A stretch of 64,000 bases of DNA from Flavobacterium johnsoniae UW101 (GCF_000016645.1 NC_009441.1:5828001-5892000), one strand, 5' to 3'; positions 18,470 through 28,396 are shown, numbered from the stretch's first letter. Notes: generated from the letters alone by a model not told the origin. A program made the numbers and translations.

Positions 18470-19732
18470 TTAAAAACCAACCTTTATACCCGCAGCAATA
18501 CGATTAACCATAGAACTTTGAGAAATTGAATTGTTGATTTGTTTTGCTCCGCCATCATACTCAATACCCATTGTAAATATTTTTGTAATATCATACATCA
18601 AGTTTATAGAGCCGTAAGTCAAAGCGGTATGTGTTGTAGATTCGTTATTCTTGTTTAAAAAATCACCAGCAGCATTATCATTAATTACTTTATTCTGAAC
18701 TAATGAAAGAGGTGATGCATGATACGCCATATTAGTATATCCAAGTACTAAATTAGAATGCAGATTCTTTTTTGTTCCAAAGAAATATTCAATTCCCGCA
18801 GAACCTCCATATACTGGAACTGTTTTAAAACTGCCATTTTGATCGTAAATACCATCATACATAACTGCGGCGCCGTTATTACTAAATAATGCTCCGGATA
18901 AAGTATATGATCCTGCAATACCAGAACCTACAAGTCCCTGAGCCATAAAATAGCTTTTATCGCTTAGTTTGTTTTTTAAGTTAGCATTAATACCCCATCC
19001 CATTTGAAGTGCATTTTCTGAATTTTCTTTGGTGTAACGAATGCTTCGTCCCATTAATGCCAGACGAATAAAACTTCCATCCTGTGTATATTTAGTAAAT
19101 GCTGCAATTGGGTCTACAGAAAATTGTCCGGGAACATTACCGCCGGCCACTTTTAGGTATTGTGCCGATGTTTCCATTCCTCCTTCAAATCTCCATAATT
19201 TATCTTTTCCAAAATTATTATAGTATTTTACCTGAAGGTGTCTTGCCCATGTTCCTGAATTAGGCCCTTCCCAATCTAAGGTATTGTACCATGTAGGAAC
19301 TCCGCCGCCAAAGAAACTCCAATCCTGACCAACGTGCCAATGGTTATAATCTACATAGGCTACTCTCAATTGCAGATTTCCTCCAGATCCAGGCCCTCCC
19401 CACCATTGCCCTTCAATATAGGTTTCTAATGGTCCTTTTTCAAAACCGTTATAAGTAGTTTTCCAAGCCAGCTGTGTTTGGTACATATTGGCGTCAGCAT
19501 TTTTGTCTTTCAGCGAATTGTACGGATCTGCTGAATTTAAGTTTAATGATTGAGAGGCGCTGGCATCATTTCCTCCTAAATTTACATAACCGTTTAATTT
19601 TAAACGAGGTGAAAATTCCATTTCATAAAGTGGTTTATCTCCTGCCGTTGCTTTAGATTCAAACGAAACCTGAGCGCAGGCTGAATAGCACACTGCAAAA
19701 AACAATGTGCTTAATAAGGCATATTTTTTCAT
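18470..19732 (-). CDS. outer-membrane beta-barrel porin-like protein
   Basis: The 420-residue protein has a signal peptide (MKKYALLSTLFFAVCYSACAQ) and alternating aromatic/polar beta strands with many Gly and Asn, ending in RIAAGIKVGF, a typical barrel end. It resembles DcaP-like or carbohydrate-type porins of Bacteroidota. Lying between the urea channel gene and the TonB receptor, it may be the outer-membrane pore for urea. The barrel is clear; exact family and cargo are not. Confidence 0.7.
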   Translation of the reverse strand: MKKYALLSTLFFAVCYSACAQVSFESKATAGDKPLYEMEFSPRLKLNGYVNLGGNDASASQSLNLNSADPYNSLKDKNADANMYQTQLAWKTTYNGFEKGPLETYIEGQWWGGPGSGGNLQLRVAYVDYNHWHVGQDWSFFGGGVPTWYNTLDWEGPNSGTWARHLQVKYYNNFGKDKLWRFEGGMETSAQYLKVAGGNVPGQFSVDPIAAFTKYTQDGSFIRLALMGRSIRYTKENSENALQMGWGINANLKNKLSDKSYFMAQGLVGSGIAGSYTLSGALFSNNGAAVMYDGIYDQNGSFKTVPVYGGSAGIEYFFGTKKNLHSNLVLGYTNMAYHASPLSLVQNKVINDNAAGDFLNKNNESTTHTALTYGSINLMYDITKIFTMGIEYDGGAKQINNSISQSSMVNRIAAGIKVGF

Positions 19733-19766
19733 TTTAATTTGATTATTTAATTTGAAGATTTTTCAA

Positions 19767-20627
19767 TTATCTATATTTTGCAGGAACACTTTTTTTAAGC
19801 AAAAGAGTAATCCAGCTGGAGGCCACGAAAGGAAAAGTAAGAGGAGCCCATCCCATTTTTACCATATAAATATCGAATAAGGTTGAAACCAAAATTGAAA
19901 ACAGTACATAAATTCCGTCTCTAACGCGGGTTCCTGAGAAAGTTATGGCACAAAGCACCGCATTAAAACTAAACAATCCCATGTGTATATCAGTTTGCGG
20001 TTCTGAAAACTGAAGCGATATGTAAGCACTCAATACTCCTGATGCTATAGCATACAAAGCCGCTACAGGATTATTGATAAATACTGCCAAAATAAAGATA
20101 ACTCCGGCAAGAATACTGCCCTGAAAAATTACTTCTCCAAAGCCGTGGGCCACTGTAGCCAGTTCGTTTTGATCATTTAAAAGTTCTGATCCTGATACAG
20201 GCCCCCCAATAATAAATACATTGTGAAAAATATACAACCCAATCCAGGTAATAATTATGAATGGCAATGTAAATACCGGTATTTTTCTTTTTATAAAAAC
20301 ATGCTGTAAAATAGCCGCTAATGAAGATCCTGCAATAATAGCAATCCATATTACAGGTTCTGGTTTAAAAAAGAAGGTTAACGCAACTCCTACAAGGGTG
20401 GCACTAAAACCATAAAGCCCCTGCTCTGTCTCATTTTTATCAAATTTTAATAACAAAGCTGTAATTAATGCTGTTACTGCAGATAAAATTGCCGCAATTC
20501 CCATTACCACAGATCCATAAAATATACCGGCTAGAAAAAGTAATCCTGTCCACGGATTTTCCTGCAGCATGATTTGACCTATACTGGTCAAAATTGTTTT
20601 ACTATAAAGACTAATTTTTGATTTCAT
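19767..20627 (-). CDS. urea transporter (UT family)
   Basis: The 286-residue membrane protein has about ten hydrophobic segments in two similar halves, as in UT-type urea channels. The N-half has MLQENPWTGLLFLAGIFYGS and the motif PVFTLPFI corresponds to the LPxxTxPF urea-pore signature; the C-half repeats the pattern at NNPVAALYAIASGVLSAY. It gives passive, selective passage of urea across the inner membrane. It lies within the urease operon after the nickel permease, which fits its role as the substrate entry route. Confidence 0.88.
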   Translation of the reverse strand: MKSKISLYSKTILTSIGQIMLQENPWTGLLFLAGIFYGSVVMGIAAILSAVTALITALLLKFDKNETEQGLYGFSATLVGVALTFFFKPEPVIWIAIIAGSSLAAILQHVFIKRKIPVFTLPFIIITWIGLYIFHNVFIIGGPVSGSELLNDQNELATVAHGFGEVIFQGSILAGVIFILAVFINNPVAALYAIASGVLSAYISLQFSEPQTDIHMGLFSFNAVLCAITFSGTRVRDGIYVLFSILVSTLFDIYMVKMGWAPLTFPFVASSWITLLLKKSVPAKYR

Positions 20628-20639
20628 AATTTTAAAATT

Positions 20640-21341
20640 TTACCATCCTAGAAATACCATTCCAATACCGCATATTGTCACGACTCCGCCGCCAATTGCA
20701 TGCACATAACGCTCTAGTTTGTCTGTTTTGAAAAAAGAGTAACCATAACACCCTATCAGCACCATGATAAGCATGGTAAGAACTGTAAAGACTGCAAAAA
20801 CAACAATTAAAATGATTACTTCTATTGAAGATCGGCGCACTCCCGAATAAAATAATAACGGTACAAGAGGTTCACTGGGTCCCATAACGAAAATAACAAA
20901 CAAAATCCAGGGTGTAATTTTGATTCGGCTTTGAGGAGCAACTACTTCGCCATGTCTATGTTCATACACATATATATCCTCATCATTATATACCTCAAAA
21001 TGTTTGTGGGGTTTGTTTAGATAAGCGCTTCTTAATCCCCAGATAAAATAAACAAGACCAAACAGCAGTAAACACCAGCCCGAAACATTTCCTCTCACAT
21101 CCTGAAACATAGACAATTTTGATAACTGCCAGCCTACCACAACCCCAATAAGTCCCAGTACAACAGAACTTAATATGTGTCCAAGACCGCAGACAATAGT
21201 AAGCCAGACCGTTTTTGTTATGGACCATTTTCTGGATCTTGATAATACAATGAATGGCAGATAATGATCCGGCCCTGATGCTGTGTGCAGACAGCTTATT
21301 GTAATAGCTGATAATACCAGCGTAGTTAATGTAGTATCCAT
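20640..21341 (-). CDS. NicO/UreH-type nickel permease
   Basis: The 233-residue protein has about six hydrophobic helices. The first contains HTASGPDHYLPF, the His/Asp metal motif of UreH/NicO nickel transporters, and the second has GLGHILSS. A cytoplasmic His-containing loop (HKHFEV, YEHRHGE) lies between helices 3 and 4. It would bring Ni2+ across the inner membrane for urease maturation. Its stop abuts the urea transporter by 12 nt and its start is directly adjacent to the ureD stop, so it belongs to the urease operon. Confidence 0.88.
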   Translation of the reverse strand: MDTTLTTLVLSAITISCLHTASGPDHYLPFIVLSRSRKWSITKTVWLTIVCGLGHILSSVVLGLIGVVVGWQLSKLSMFQDVRGNVSGWCLLLFGLVYFIWGLRSAYLNKPHKHFEVYNDEDIYVYEHRHGEVVAPQSRIKITPWILFVIFVMGPSEPLVPLLFYSGVRRSSIEVIILIVVFAVFTVLTMLIMVLIGCYGYSFFKTDKLERYVHAIGGGVVTICGIGMVFLGW

Positions 21342-22175
21342 TTAGATATAATTTTCAGCAAGATCAGTCACCTGACTTTTAATATTCAATTTCTCTTCTG
21401 CTATCCAAAGCTTACGCTGTATTTTACGAAATGCATTATAAAGCTGTTCTCCGCCATTGCCCAAAACACGTACTATCATGCCATTTGCAAAAGGCTTGGA
21501 AACTCCAAAAGCAATATTTTCTTCAGACTGCAGTTCGGCATAAGCCAATTCAATACACGATTCAACATCCTCAATTCCAGTATTGATATACATAAGAGTT
21601 GCCTGATGTGTAAAACCTTCCATCTGTCCTAAAGTTTGAACATCTGCCAAAAGTGGCTGCAAAAGCACATTATCTTTAACTACCAATTTTCCATTATGAA
21701 ATACTTCGGTTAGATTTTGGAATTTTGAAAAAAGAAATACTTCTCCAGAATGTTTTCGGCCGCAAGTAATGATCTCTCCCACAGTCAGACTGCAATTATC
21801 TGTAAGATTAAAGACATTATATGCTTTAAAAATAGACTGCTCGTGAGGTACAATGGGATGCTGCACATAACTAAAAGTACTTTTGTCTGCTAATGAAACA
21901 TTCATTTGCTGTACAGCACCGTTCTGCATATTAAACAATCTTTGATACGATTGAGACTCTAGCATTAAACGGCTTTCAGATTCGATTTGAATGTTTATAT
22001 CATAATGATCATTATCGAGTATTCCGGGAGAAGAGCTCATCAGCATCAGATAAAGAGAAGGATCTGTTTTGTCTTCTTTTATATCTGCTATGCGAAAAGG
22101 GCGGGTAAAGAAGGCATCTTTTAGATAAGAACGTCCTTCTTTAAATCCACTAACAATATTTAGTTTATTGATCAT
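21342..22175 (-). CDS. ureD: urease accessory protein UreD
   Basis: The 277-residue protein matches UreD: GRSYLKDAFFTRPFRIAD at the N-terminus, LMLMSSSPGILDNDHYDI (the usual SPGLLAGD region), and an SFSYVQHPIVPHEQSIF segment. UreD forms the UreDFG complex that guides nickel into apo-urease. It lies 33 nt after ureG and is contiguous with the nickel permease gene. Sequence is diverged at the C-terminus as usual for this subunit. Confidence 0.9.
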   Translation of the reverse strand: MINKLNIVSGFKEGRSYLKDAFFTRPFRIADIKEDKTDPSLYLMLMSSSPGILDNDHYDINIQIESESRLMLESQSYQRLFNMQNGAVQQMNVSLADKSTFSYVQHPIVPHEQSIFKAYNVFNLTDNCSLTVGEIITCGRKHSGEVFLFSKFQNLTEVFHNGKLVVKDNVLLQPLLADVQTLGQMEGFTHQATLMYINTGIEDVESCIELAYAELQSEENIAFGVSKPFANGMIVRVLGNGGEQLYNAFRKIQRKLWIAEEKLNIKSQVTDLAENYI

Positions 22176-22208
22176 TTAAAATAGTTGAATGTTGTACACT
22201 AAATAGAA

Positions 22209-22847
22209 TTATCGAACCAGCTGCGGTTCTTCTATATTTTCCAGTAAGGCATATTTTTTAATCCAGCCTATAACAACATCAAGTCCTTGAAGACTCATAA
22301 GATTTGTAAAAACAAAAGGCTGTCCGTTTCGCATTTTTCTGGCGTCACGTTCCATAACTCCAAGATCTGCATTTACATAAGGAGCAAGGTCAATTTTATT
22401 AATTACAAGTAAATCTGATCTTGTAATTCCAGGTCCCCCTTTACGTGGAATTTTATCTCCTTCGGCAACATCAATTACAAATATGCTTATATCTGCCAGG
22501 TCAGGACTAAAAGTAGCCGACAGGTTATCACCGCCGCTTTCAATTAATATAATTTCAATTTCAGGAAAGCGTGAAGCCATTTCTTCTACTGCTTCCAGAT
22601 TCATACTTGCATCTTCACGAATGGCAGTGTGCGGGCATCCTCCTGTTTCTACACCAATGATACGCTCTTTAGGAAGCATACTATTTTTAGTAAGGAATTC
22701 AGCATCTTCTTTTGTATAAATATCGTTTGTGATTACTCCAATGCTGTATTCGTTCATCAATTTGCGAGACAAACGTTCAATTAAAGCCGTTTTTCCTGAA
22801 CCAACTGGTCCGGCTATTCCAATTTTGATATAATTTCTTTCTTTCAT
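22209..22847 (-). CDS. ureG: urease accessory GTPase UreG
   Basis: The 212-residue SIMIBI-class GTPase has the P-loop [10 protein letters not shown], the nickel-binding Cys-Pro-His in [30 protein letters not shown], and the guanine motif NKID. UreG supplies GTP energy and nickel for urease activation with UreD, UreE and UreF. There is no His-rich N-terminal tail, so nickel storage must be by other proteins. Confidence 0.97.
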   Translation of the reverse strand: MKERNYIKIGIAGPVGSGKTALIERLSRKLMNEYSIGVITNDIYTKEDAEFLTKNSMLPKERIIGVETGGCPHTAIREDASMNLEAVEEMASRFPEIEIILIESGGDNLSATFSPDLADISIFVIDVAEGDKIPRKGGPGITRSDLLVINKIDLAPYVNADLGVMERDARKMRNGQPFVFTNLMSLQGLDVVIGWIKKYALLENIEEPQLVR

Positions 22848-22917
22848 TTTTTCTAATTTTTTAATTGTAACACTGAGTTTTTAGCTCTTGGTTACTACTT
22901 TATTTTTATTGTTTTTT

Positions 22918-23604
22918 TTAAGACATATATAATCTTGAATACAATTGCTCATGCTGCATACATCTTACATCCAGACCAATATTGCATAAGCCCACATGAT
23001 TTCGATCAAGCTCAATGGTCTTTCCGGCTACAGTTTCAATTACTTCCTGCATATCATGCAGTATATCTTGTCCATCCAGCTGTCCCAGCGGAACAAGCTT
23101 TACAGCATTGGTTACCATTCCAACAGCTGCATTATATAAGAATGCAAAAAGAGCTTCATACAACGGAATATTTAATAAGCTTGCATAAATTCCAAAAACG
23201 ATACAATAATGTCCTTCGGATTTTTTCTCAAAAATTGCTTTTTCGTATTCGTTAATTATCTCATCTGCAACCTGGCGTTTAAAGATTTTGATAAGTCTTA
23301 CTCCTAGTTTTTGGCTTGCCTGCCTAATTTCACGGGCCGTTTTTAATGCTGCGCACTCATCATCAAGTAAAAACAATGCGCTGGTATTTTTAGACTGTGC
23401 AGCTTCATAAGCGAGTTTTACAAATGCTGCATCATTGTATAATAAATTGTTTGTAAGCATATTGTGAACAAATAACATAGCAGATTCCCTATCTTTTACT
23501 AATCCCTGCTGTACATAAGTTTCCAGTCCGTTTGAGTGTGTGTAACCTCCAATTGGCAATGTTGGATCACTTAGGTGTAATAAGCTGCCTATAAAATTTT
23601 TCAT
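22918..23604 (-). CDS. ureF: urease accessory protein UreF
   Basis: The 228-residue all-helical protein has the UreF hallmarks SDPTLPIGGYTHSNGLETYVQQGLV at the N-terminus and SLLNIPLYEALFAFLYNAA followed by VKLVPLGQLDGQDIL. It serves as the GTPase-activating partner of UreG in the UreDFG complex. It lies between ureE (29 nt) and ureG (70 nt). Confidence 0.95.
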   Translation of the reverse strand: MKNFIGSLLHLSDPTLPIGGYTHSNGLETYVQQGLVKDRESAMLFVHNMLTNNLLYNDAAFVKLAYEAAQSKNTSALFLLDDECAALKTAREIRQASQKLGVRLIKIFKRQVADEIINEYEKAIFEKKSEGHYCIVFGIYASLLNIPLYEALFAFLYNAAVGMVTNAVKLVPLGQLDGQDILHDMQEVIETVAGKTIELDRNHVGLCNIGLDVRCMQHEQLYSRLYMS

Positions 23605-23633
23605 TATATATTTTATTAAAAATAAATCCCTTT

Positions 23634-24131
23634 TTACTTAGCGATATTCATAATTTTAAAAAACAGCGAACTACTTTCTGAATGTCCATGCGGCTGCACA
23701 GTAGAGTTTACTATGTTAGTTAATCTTGTAAAGACTTTTTCTGTATGATAACCGCTCGCCGAAAGCCATTTAAAAATAGGCTCTTCAAAAGGAAGCAATA
23801 CCTCATCATTTTGTATAAACATTGGAAGATGCTTGTTTCCAATCTCGTAGCATACGTTGCCCATTTCAAGCAATGATTTTGGTTTTACCACAATTGCATC
23901 GCAGGGAATAATATCAACTACTATTATTTTTTGATCATCTGCATATATTACATCCTCATGTTTTAACCGCTGTCCTTCTTTCAAAAATTTAATGGCAACT
24001 TCTTGTCCGTTTTTAGATTTTTTCCGCTGAATTCGTTTAGTAGATTCAAACCATTCTATTTCCAGATAATCTACAACACGGTTTGTGATATCAAATTCCC
24101 TAAGGCTTCCTTCAATTTCATTTATAATCAT
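23634..24131 (-). CDS. ureE: urease nickel metallochaperone UreE
   Basis: The 165-residue protein has the UreE N-domain and a C-domain with YEIGNKHLPMFI (the conserved metal-binding His) and ENP-like FEEPIFKWLSASGYHTEKV. The C-terminus has only a short PHGHSES stretch, not the long His tail of Klebsiella UreE, so nickel storage capacity is low. It delivers Ni2+ to UreG. Confidence 0.92.
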   Translation of the reverse strand: MIINEIEGSLREFDITNRVVDYLEIEWFESTKRIQRKKSKNGQEVAIKFLKEGQRLKHEDVIYADDQKIIVVDIIPCDAIVVKPKSLLEMGNVCYEIGNKHLPMFIQNDEVLLPFEEPIFKWLSASGYHTEKVFTRLTNIVNSTVQPHGHSESSSLFFKIMNIAK

Positions 24132-24210
24132 ATCTTCTATTTTAAATCATACATTTTTCAAGCATGCCTTGTTTCTTTTTCATATCATTCTAAAGGTTCA
24201 ATTAGATAGA

Positions 24211-24233
24211 AACTGCTGCCGGATTAACCAGCA
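24211..24233 (-). other. hairpin between ureC and ureE
   Basis: In the 149-nt gap, the minus strand reads GCTGCTGG-TTAAT-CCGGCAGC, an 8-bp stem with one G-T pair and a short weak T-rich stretch after it. It may lower expression of the accessory genes relative to ureABC, or protect the 3' end of the ureABC mRNA. Confidence 0.45.
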
Positions 24234-24280
24234 GCGTTTCTTTCTATTTTAGGCTGAACCGCTATTTTAAACTCTAATAA

Positions 24281-26002
24281 TTAAAATAAGAAATAGCGCT
24301 GTGCCATTGGAAGATGTGTTGCTGGTTCGCAGATGATTTTCTCACCATCAACACGTACTTCATAATTTTCTGGATTCACAGTAATTTCAGGAGTTTTATC
24401 ATTATGGATCAGATGTTTTTTTGAAATGTTTCTGCAGCCTGTTACTGGTAAAATCATTTTTTCTAATCCATACTCTTCTGCAATATTGTTTTTAATAGAA
24501 GCCTGAGAAACAAAAGTGGCACATGTTTTAGACAGTGCTTTTCCAAAAGCTCCAAACATATTACGATAAAGAACTGGCTGCGGCGTAGGTATAGAAGCAT
24601 TTGGATCTCCCATACGAGCTGCAATAATCATCCCTCCTTTAATAATAATTTCAGGTTTTGTACCAAACAGCATTGGTTTCCATAATACAAGGTCTGCCAT
24701 TTTTCCTACCTCAATAGATCCCACATACTGTGAAATACCATGTGCAATAGCAGGGTTAATTGTATATTTAGCCACGTAACGTTTTGCACGGAAATTGTCA
24801 TTTTTGTTTCCTTTATCTTCTGCAAGGTCACCGCGTTGTTTTCTCATTTTGTCAGCAGTCTGCCAAGTACGGGTAACCACCTCACCTACACGTCCCATAG
24901 CTTGTGAGTCTGAACTCATGATACTAAACACTCCCATATCATGCAGGATATCTTCTGCTGCAATGGTTTCCGGACGAATACGAGAATCTGCAAATGAAAC
25001 GTCTTCAGGAATATTTTTGCTTAAGTGATGGCATACCATCAACATATCTAAGTGTTCGTCGATTGTATTTACAGTATAAGGACGGGTTGGATTTGTTGAA
25101 GCCGGCAATACATTAGGATACATTGCAGCTTTAATAATATCCGGAGCGTGACCTCCTCCAGCACCTTCTGTATGAAAAGTATGAATCACACGTCCGTTAA
25201 TTGCATTCATTGTATCTTCAAGGAAACCTGCTTCGTTAAGAGTATCAGTATGGATTGCCACCTGAACATCATATTTATCAGCAACTTTTAATGAAGCATC
25301 AATTACTGCAGGCGAAGCACCCCAATCCTCATGAATTTTTAAACCTAAAGCACCAGCCTCAATCTGCTCATCCAATGGCGCTTCGGTTGAACAGTTTCCT
25401 TTTCCAAAAAATCCAAGATTCATAGGGAATGCTTCTGCAGCTTGCAGCATTTTTTCAATATACCATTTACCAGGTGTAATAGTAGTAGCATTTGTACCAT
25501 CAGCAGGTCCAGTACCACCGCCAATCATTGTGGTTACACCACTATATAAAGCAGTTTCAATTTGCTGAGGGCTGATAAAATGAATATGGGTATCAATTCC
25601 ACCAGCAGTAACAATTAAATTTTCACCACCGTGAGCTTCTGTACTCGCACCTATAATCATGTGAGGTTCAACACCATCCATTGTATCTGGATTACCAGCT
25701 TTACCAATTCCTGCTATTTTACCATCTTTAATACCAATATCTGCTTTTACAATACCCCAGTGGTCAATAATAGTAGCATTGGTAATTACAAGATCTAAAA
25801 CTCCCTGATCGCGCGTAGCAGTACTAGACTGAGCCATACCGTCTCTGATTGTTTTTCCCCCGCCAAATTTATTTTCATCACCATAAACGGTAAAATCTTT
25901 TTCTATCTCAACAATGATATCTGTGTCGGCCAGTCTAATTTTATCTCCTTTTGTAGGACCATACATGCTGGCATATTTCAGCTTATTTATTTTCAGGCTC
26001 AT
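24281..26002 (-). CDS. ureC: urease alpha subunit UreC
   Basis: The 573-residue catalytic subunit hydrolyses urea to ammonia and carbamate at a di-nickel site. All key residues are visible: H139 and H141 (GGIDTHIHF), the carbamylated K222 ([12 protein letters not shown]), H251 ([10 protein letters not shown]), H277 ([12 protein letters not shown]), the flap Cys324 and catalytic H325 (MVCHHL), and D365 ([12 protein letters not shown]). Length is normal. It starts 2 nt after ureB. Confidence 0.99.
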   Translation of the reverse strand: MSLKINKLKYASMYGPTKGDKIRLADTDIIVEIEKDFTVYGDENKFGGGKTIRDGMAQSSTATRDQGVLDLVITNATIIDHWGIVKADIGIKDGKIAGIGKAGNPDTMDGVEPHMIIGASTEAHGGENLIVTAGGIDTHIHFISPQQIETALYSGVTTMIGGGTGPADGTNATTITPGKWYIEKMLQAAEAFPMNLGFFGKGNCSTEAPLDEQIEAGALGLKIHEDWGASPAVIDASLKVADKYDVQVAIHTDTLNEAGFLEDTMNAINGRVIHTFHTEGAGGGHAPDIIKAAMYPNVLPASTNPTRPYTVNTIDEHLDMLMVCHHLSKNIPEDVSFADSRIRPETIAAEDILHDMGVFSIMSSDSQAMGRVGEVVTRTWQTADKMRKQRGDLAEDKGNKNDNFRAKRYVAKYTINPAIAHGISQYVGSIEVGKMADLVLWKPMLFGTKPEIIIKGGMIIAARMGDPNASIPTPQPVLYRNMFGAFGKALSKTCATFVSQASIKNNIAEEYGLEKMILPVTGCRNISKKHLIHNDKTPEITVNPENYEVRVDGEKIICEPATHLPMAQRYFLF

Positions 26003-26004
26003 AA

Positions 26005-26373
26005 TTATTTATTTTTAAAGTTTTCAGTTTTCAGTTTTGCCAAACTATGTTGTTTGTTTATTTCTAGTGTAGTATCTCCGTTCACGATATTGTTGATACC
26101 AAATGCACGTCTTGCTCCACTAAATGCAACTAATTCTACTTCTTTTTCTTCGCCGGGTTCAAAACGAACTGCTGTTCCGGCGGCAATGTTAAGACGCATT
26201 CCAAAAGCTTCACTGCGATCGAAACTCATCATACGATTGATTTCAAAAAAATGGCAGTGAGATCCTACTTGTATTGGACGGTCACCTGTGTTGATTACTT
26301 TTATTTTAGTTGTTTTTCGGTCAACATTACACTCAATGTCTCCCTTACTGATAAAATATTCTCCCGGAATCAT
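26005..26373 (-). CDS. ureB: urease beta subunit UreB
   Basis: The 122-residue structural subunit starts [16 protein letters not shown] and contains [18 protein letters not shown] and [15 protein letters not shown], all typical of UreB. It is separate from UreA, as in three-subunit bacterial ureases. It lies 18 nt after ureA and 2 nt before ureC. Confidence 0.98.
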   Translation of the reverse strand: MIPGEYFISKGDIECNVDRKTTKIKVINTGDRPIQVGSHCHFFEINRMMSFDRSEAFGMRLNIAAGTAVRFEPGEEKEVELVAFSGARRAFGINNIVNGDTTLEINKQHSLAKLKTENFKNK

Positions 26374-26391
26374 AATTTTAATTTTTTGAGT

Positions 26392-26694
26392 TTAACGAAT
26401 AGGACTGTGAACTGTAACTAATTTAGTTCCGTCAGGAAATGTTGCCTCGATTTGAACATCATGTATCATCTCAGCAATACCTTCCATAACATCATCTCTG
26501 GTCAGCAGGGTAGCTCCATAATTCATCAGTTCTGCTACTGATTTTCCGTCTCTTGCTGCCTCCAGTAAATGACTGCTGATATAAGCAATCGTTTCTGGGT
26601 AATTTAATTTAAGACCTCTTGCCTTTCTTTTTGCCGCTAACTCTCCGGCTAGATGCAATAGCAGTTTTTCACTCTCTCTTGGTGTAAGATGCAT
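26392..26694 (-). CDS. ureA: urease gamma subunit UreA
   Basis: The 100-residue subunit has the UreA pattern: [36 protein letters not shown], and [17 protein letters not shown]. It is the first urease gene of the block; the 190-nt region before it (26695-26886) is A+T-rich and should contain the promoter, but no convincing -7 box was found. Confidence 0.98.
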   Translation of the reverse strand: MHLTPRESEKLLLHLAGELAAKRKARGLKLNYPETIAYISSHLLEAARDGKSVAELMNYGATLLTRDDVMEGIAEMIHDVQIEATFPDGTKLVTVHSPIR

Positions 26695-26886
26695 AGTGTT
26701 TAAAATTTAAAATGTTTAACAATTTTTAAAAATAGAGTCCCATTAACAGCACTAAAATTGTCAATGCTGAGAAAATATAGACTATACGATTTTGGAAGAA
26801 ATACAACAGAAGAATATGATTATGAGATCATAATCTGTCTAATTGAAATGATTTCCTAAAAAAAAGAAGTAATAGTAAAACCCGAT

Positions 26887-27276
26887 TTAATTCGCCGAAG
26901 GAATAATCATGGAATGAAATAAAATGTAAAGGGGAATTGTTGCTGCATGCACTATTTGGTGAGAACCATTTGCATACAAAGCTGACTTATAAGACTGCTG
27001 GCTGAAGATAAAACTAAATACTGCATTAGAATCTAGAAAGGCGAAATGATCAAAACCATAATCGCCCAAATCAATATCTTCAATATCTTCAGAATAAGAC
27101 TCATCGTTAATATCAGCAAAAACAGCTGAATCATTTTGAGATACAGACTGATCATTACCCAAAATATGACTGCCGGATAAATGCTGATTGTTGTGTATAT
27201 GAACTTTTTGGACATTTTTTGCAGCTGCAAAAAACACCAATAATAAAAAACAAGTTATATACAGTAATCGTTTCAT
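26887..27276 (-). CDS. small exported His-rich/acidic protein upstream of urease genes
   Basis: The 129-residue protein starts with a signal peptide (about 1-19), then VHIHNNQHLSGSH (four His), an acidic segment SEDIEDIDLGDYG and a hydrophobic C-terminal part ending LYILFHSMIIPSA. I do not recognise a named family. Its layout (signal, His cluster, NQxxS, acidic IEDxD segment, hydrophobic end with an HS pair) matches the protein at 59362-59739, so the two look like paralogues. Position ahead of nickel enzyme genes and the His/Asp content fit metal binding, but this is a guess. Confidence 0.65.
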   Translation of the reverse strand: MKRLLYITCFLLLVFFAAAKNVQKVHIHNNQHLSGSHILGNDQSVSQNDSAVFADINDESYSEDIEDIDLGDYGFDHFAFLDSNAVFSFIFSQQSYKSALYANGSHQIVHAATIPLYILFHSMIIPSAN

Positions 27277-27434
27277 TCTTTTAAATAGTTCCTTTTAAAA
27301 ACCAGAAACAAAATTATGAAAGAGCTCAACTGTTTTGCTTTCACAAATCACGACTTTTGTATCCTTTTTCTGTAATTTTAATATGTTTTTTTAGTTTGAA
27401 AAAAAATCCTCTTTTATTGTACGAAAAAAATGAC

Positions 27435-27462
27435 TTTGTCGTAAAAAAAAACCTACTTTTGC
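27435..27462 (+). promoter_or_regulatory. promoter of the LCIB-type carbonic anhydrase gene
   Basis: TACTTTTGC at 27454-27462 matches the -7 consensus TAnnTTTGC exactly; a TTTG lies at 27435-27438 (15-nt spacing, shorter than usual). Transcription would start near 27468, leaving a leader of about 108 nt. This lies in the 299-nt divergent gap 27277-27575; nothing else is evident there. Confidence 0.55.
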
Positions 27463-27575
27463 CCGCTTACAACTTCTAAAATAGATTTTAATACTATTCA
27501 TTTTTAAGAATTATACCCCATAAAACACTCATTATCAACAGATAATTATAAAAACTTTGCATAAATTTTTGATAC

Positions 27576-28319
27576 ATGAAAAAAAGAGAGAAACTTGACA
27601 TCATCCGTCAATATTATCCAAATGCATTAACTACGATTGATTACATAAATAAGATAATTGATTATGTTGAAGACAAATTAGATTTAGAACCTTCACAGAT
27701 AATATTGGCAGACAGCATTTGCAGTGATGATGTTAATAGTATTCAATATCCAGCAAGGGCTCTGGAATTTTTAGGTCCGTTTAAAATGGGAGGATTAGAC
27801 GGATTTCCTTTTACTGGTTTAACAGGTATGGCCGCTTTTGCCAGCCATGTACCCGATGATGGCGCCGTATTTATTTATTACGGGCCTCATATTGGTATTT
27901 CAAAAGAAGGTATAGTGGGAGAAATAAATCGTTTTGGGCAAAACAATAATTCGCTTTGCTGCGGAGCCGCTAAAGGAGCATTGAACAAACTGACGCACAA
28001 TGGTATTCAGCCAAATAATATTACTGAACTTGATTATCAAATGAATATAATTGAACAAATTCTTTATAATCAAAAAGATAAGATTTTAAATTCTGAAATT
28101 CCTTTGTATGAAGCAACTGAAGTAATTTATGAAGCTATCGACCAACGAATTCAGGAACTTATTGCTTCTACAAGATATAATTGTAAATATATTATTTTAG
28201 TTGGCGCTATTTTAATCAACAGCGACAGCGATGTAGGATCATTTTCGTCTACCAAAAGATTTGAAGTAATTGATTTAAAAACCGGAGTTAGAGAAAACGT
28301 AATAGCCTCGCTGCAATAA
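27576..28319 (+). CDS. LCIB-type (beta/theta-like) carbonic anhydrase
   Basis: The 247-residue cytoplasmic protein carries the LCIB signature in order: ADSICSDDVNS (C49, D51/D52), FKMGGLDGFPFTGLTGMAAF, HVPDDGAVFIYYGPHIGIS (H91, H105) and NNSLCCGAAKGAL (C128/C129). LCIB proteins of algae and their bacterial homologues are a zinc carbonic anhydrase group; Cys, His and Cys ligands plus an Asp fit the residues seen. There is no signal peptide. It lies next to the urease island, whose reaction makes CO2/bicarbonate and ammonia in the cytoplasm. It has its own promoter and terminator, so the link is by neighbourhood and not by operon. Activity is predicted, not shown. Confidence 0.82.
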   Translation: MKKREKLDIIRQYYPNALTTIDYINKIIDYVEDKLDLEPSQIILADSICSDDVNSIQYPARALEFLGPFKMGGLDGFPFTGLTGMAAFASHVPDDGAVFIYYGPHIGISKEGIVGEINRFGQNNNSLCCGAAKGALNKLTHNGIQPNNITELDYQMNIIEQILYNQKDKILNSEIPLYEATEVIYEAIDQRIQELIASTRYNCKYIILVGAILINSDSDVGSFSSTKRFEVIDLKTGVRENVIASLQ

Positions 28320-28328
28320 AAGCATAAA

Positions 28329-28360
28329 AAAAACTCCTGCTTAGTGGAACAGGAGTTTTT
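28329..28360. terminator. bidirectional terminator
   Basis: AAAAACTCCTG (28329-28339) pairs with CAGGAGTTTTT (28350-28360) around a 10-nt loop between the convergent carbonic anhydrase and glycosyltransferase genes. Confidence 0.9.
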
Positions 28361-28396
28361 CAGGATTAAATATAAAATAGTAGTTGTGGAAATTTC

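Noticed and set aside
24795..25028. Open frame on the plus strand inside ureC.
   Set aside because: It is fully antisense to a well conserved catalytic region and has no sign of its own start or family.
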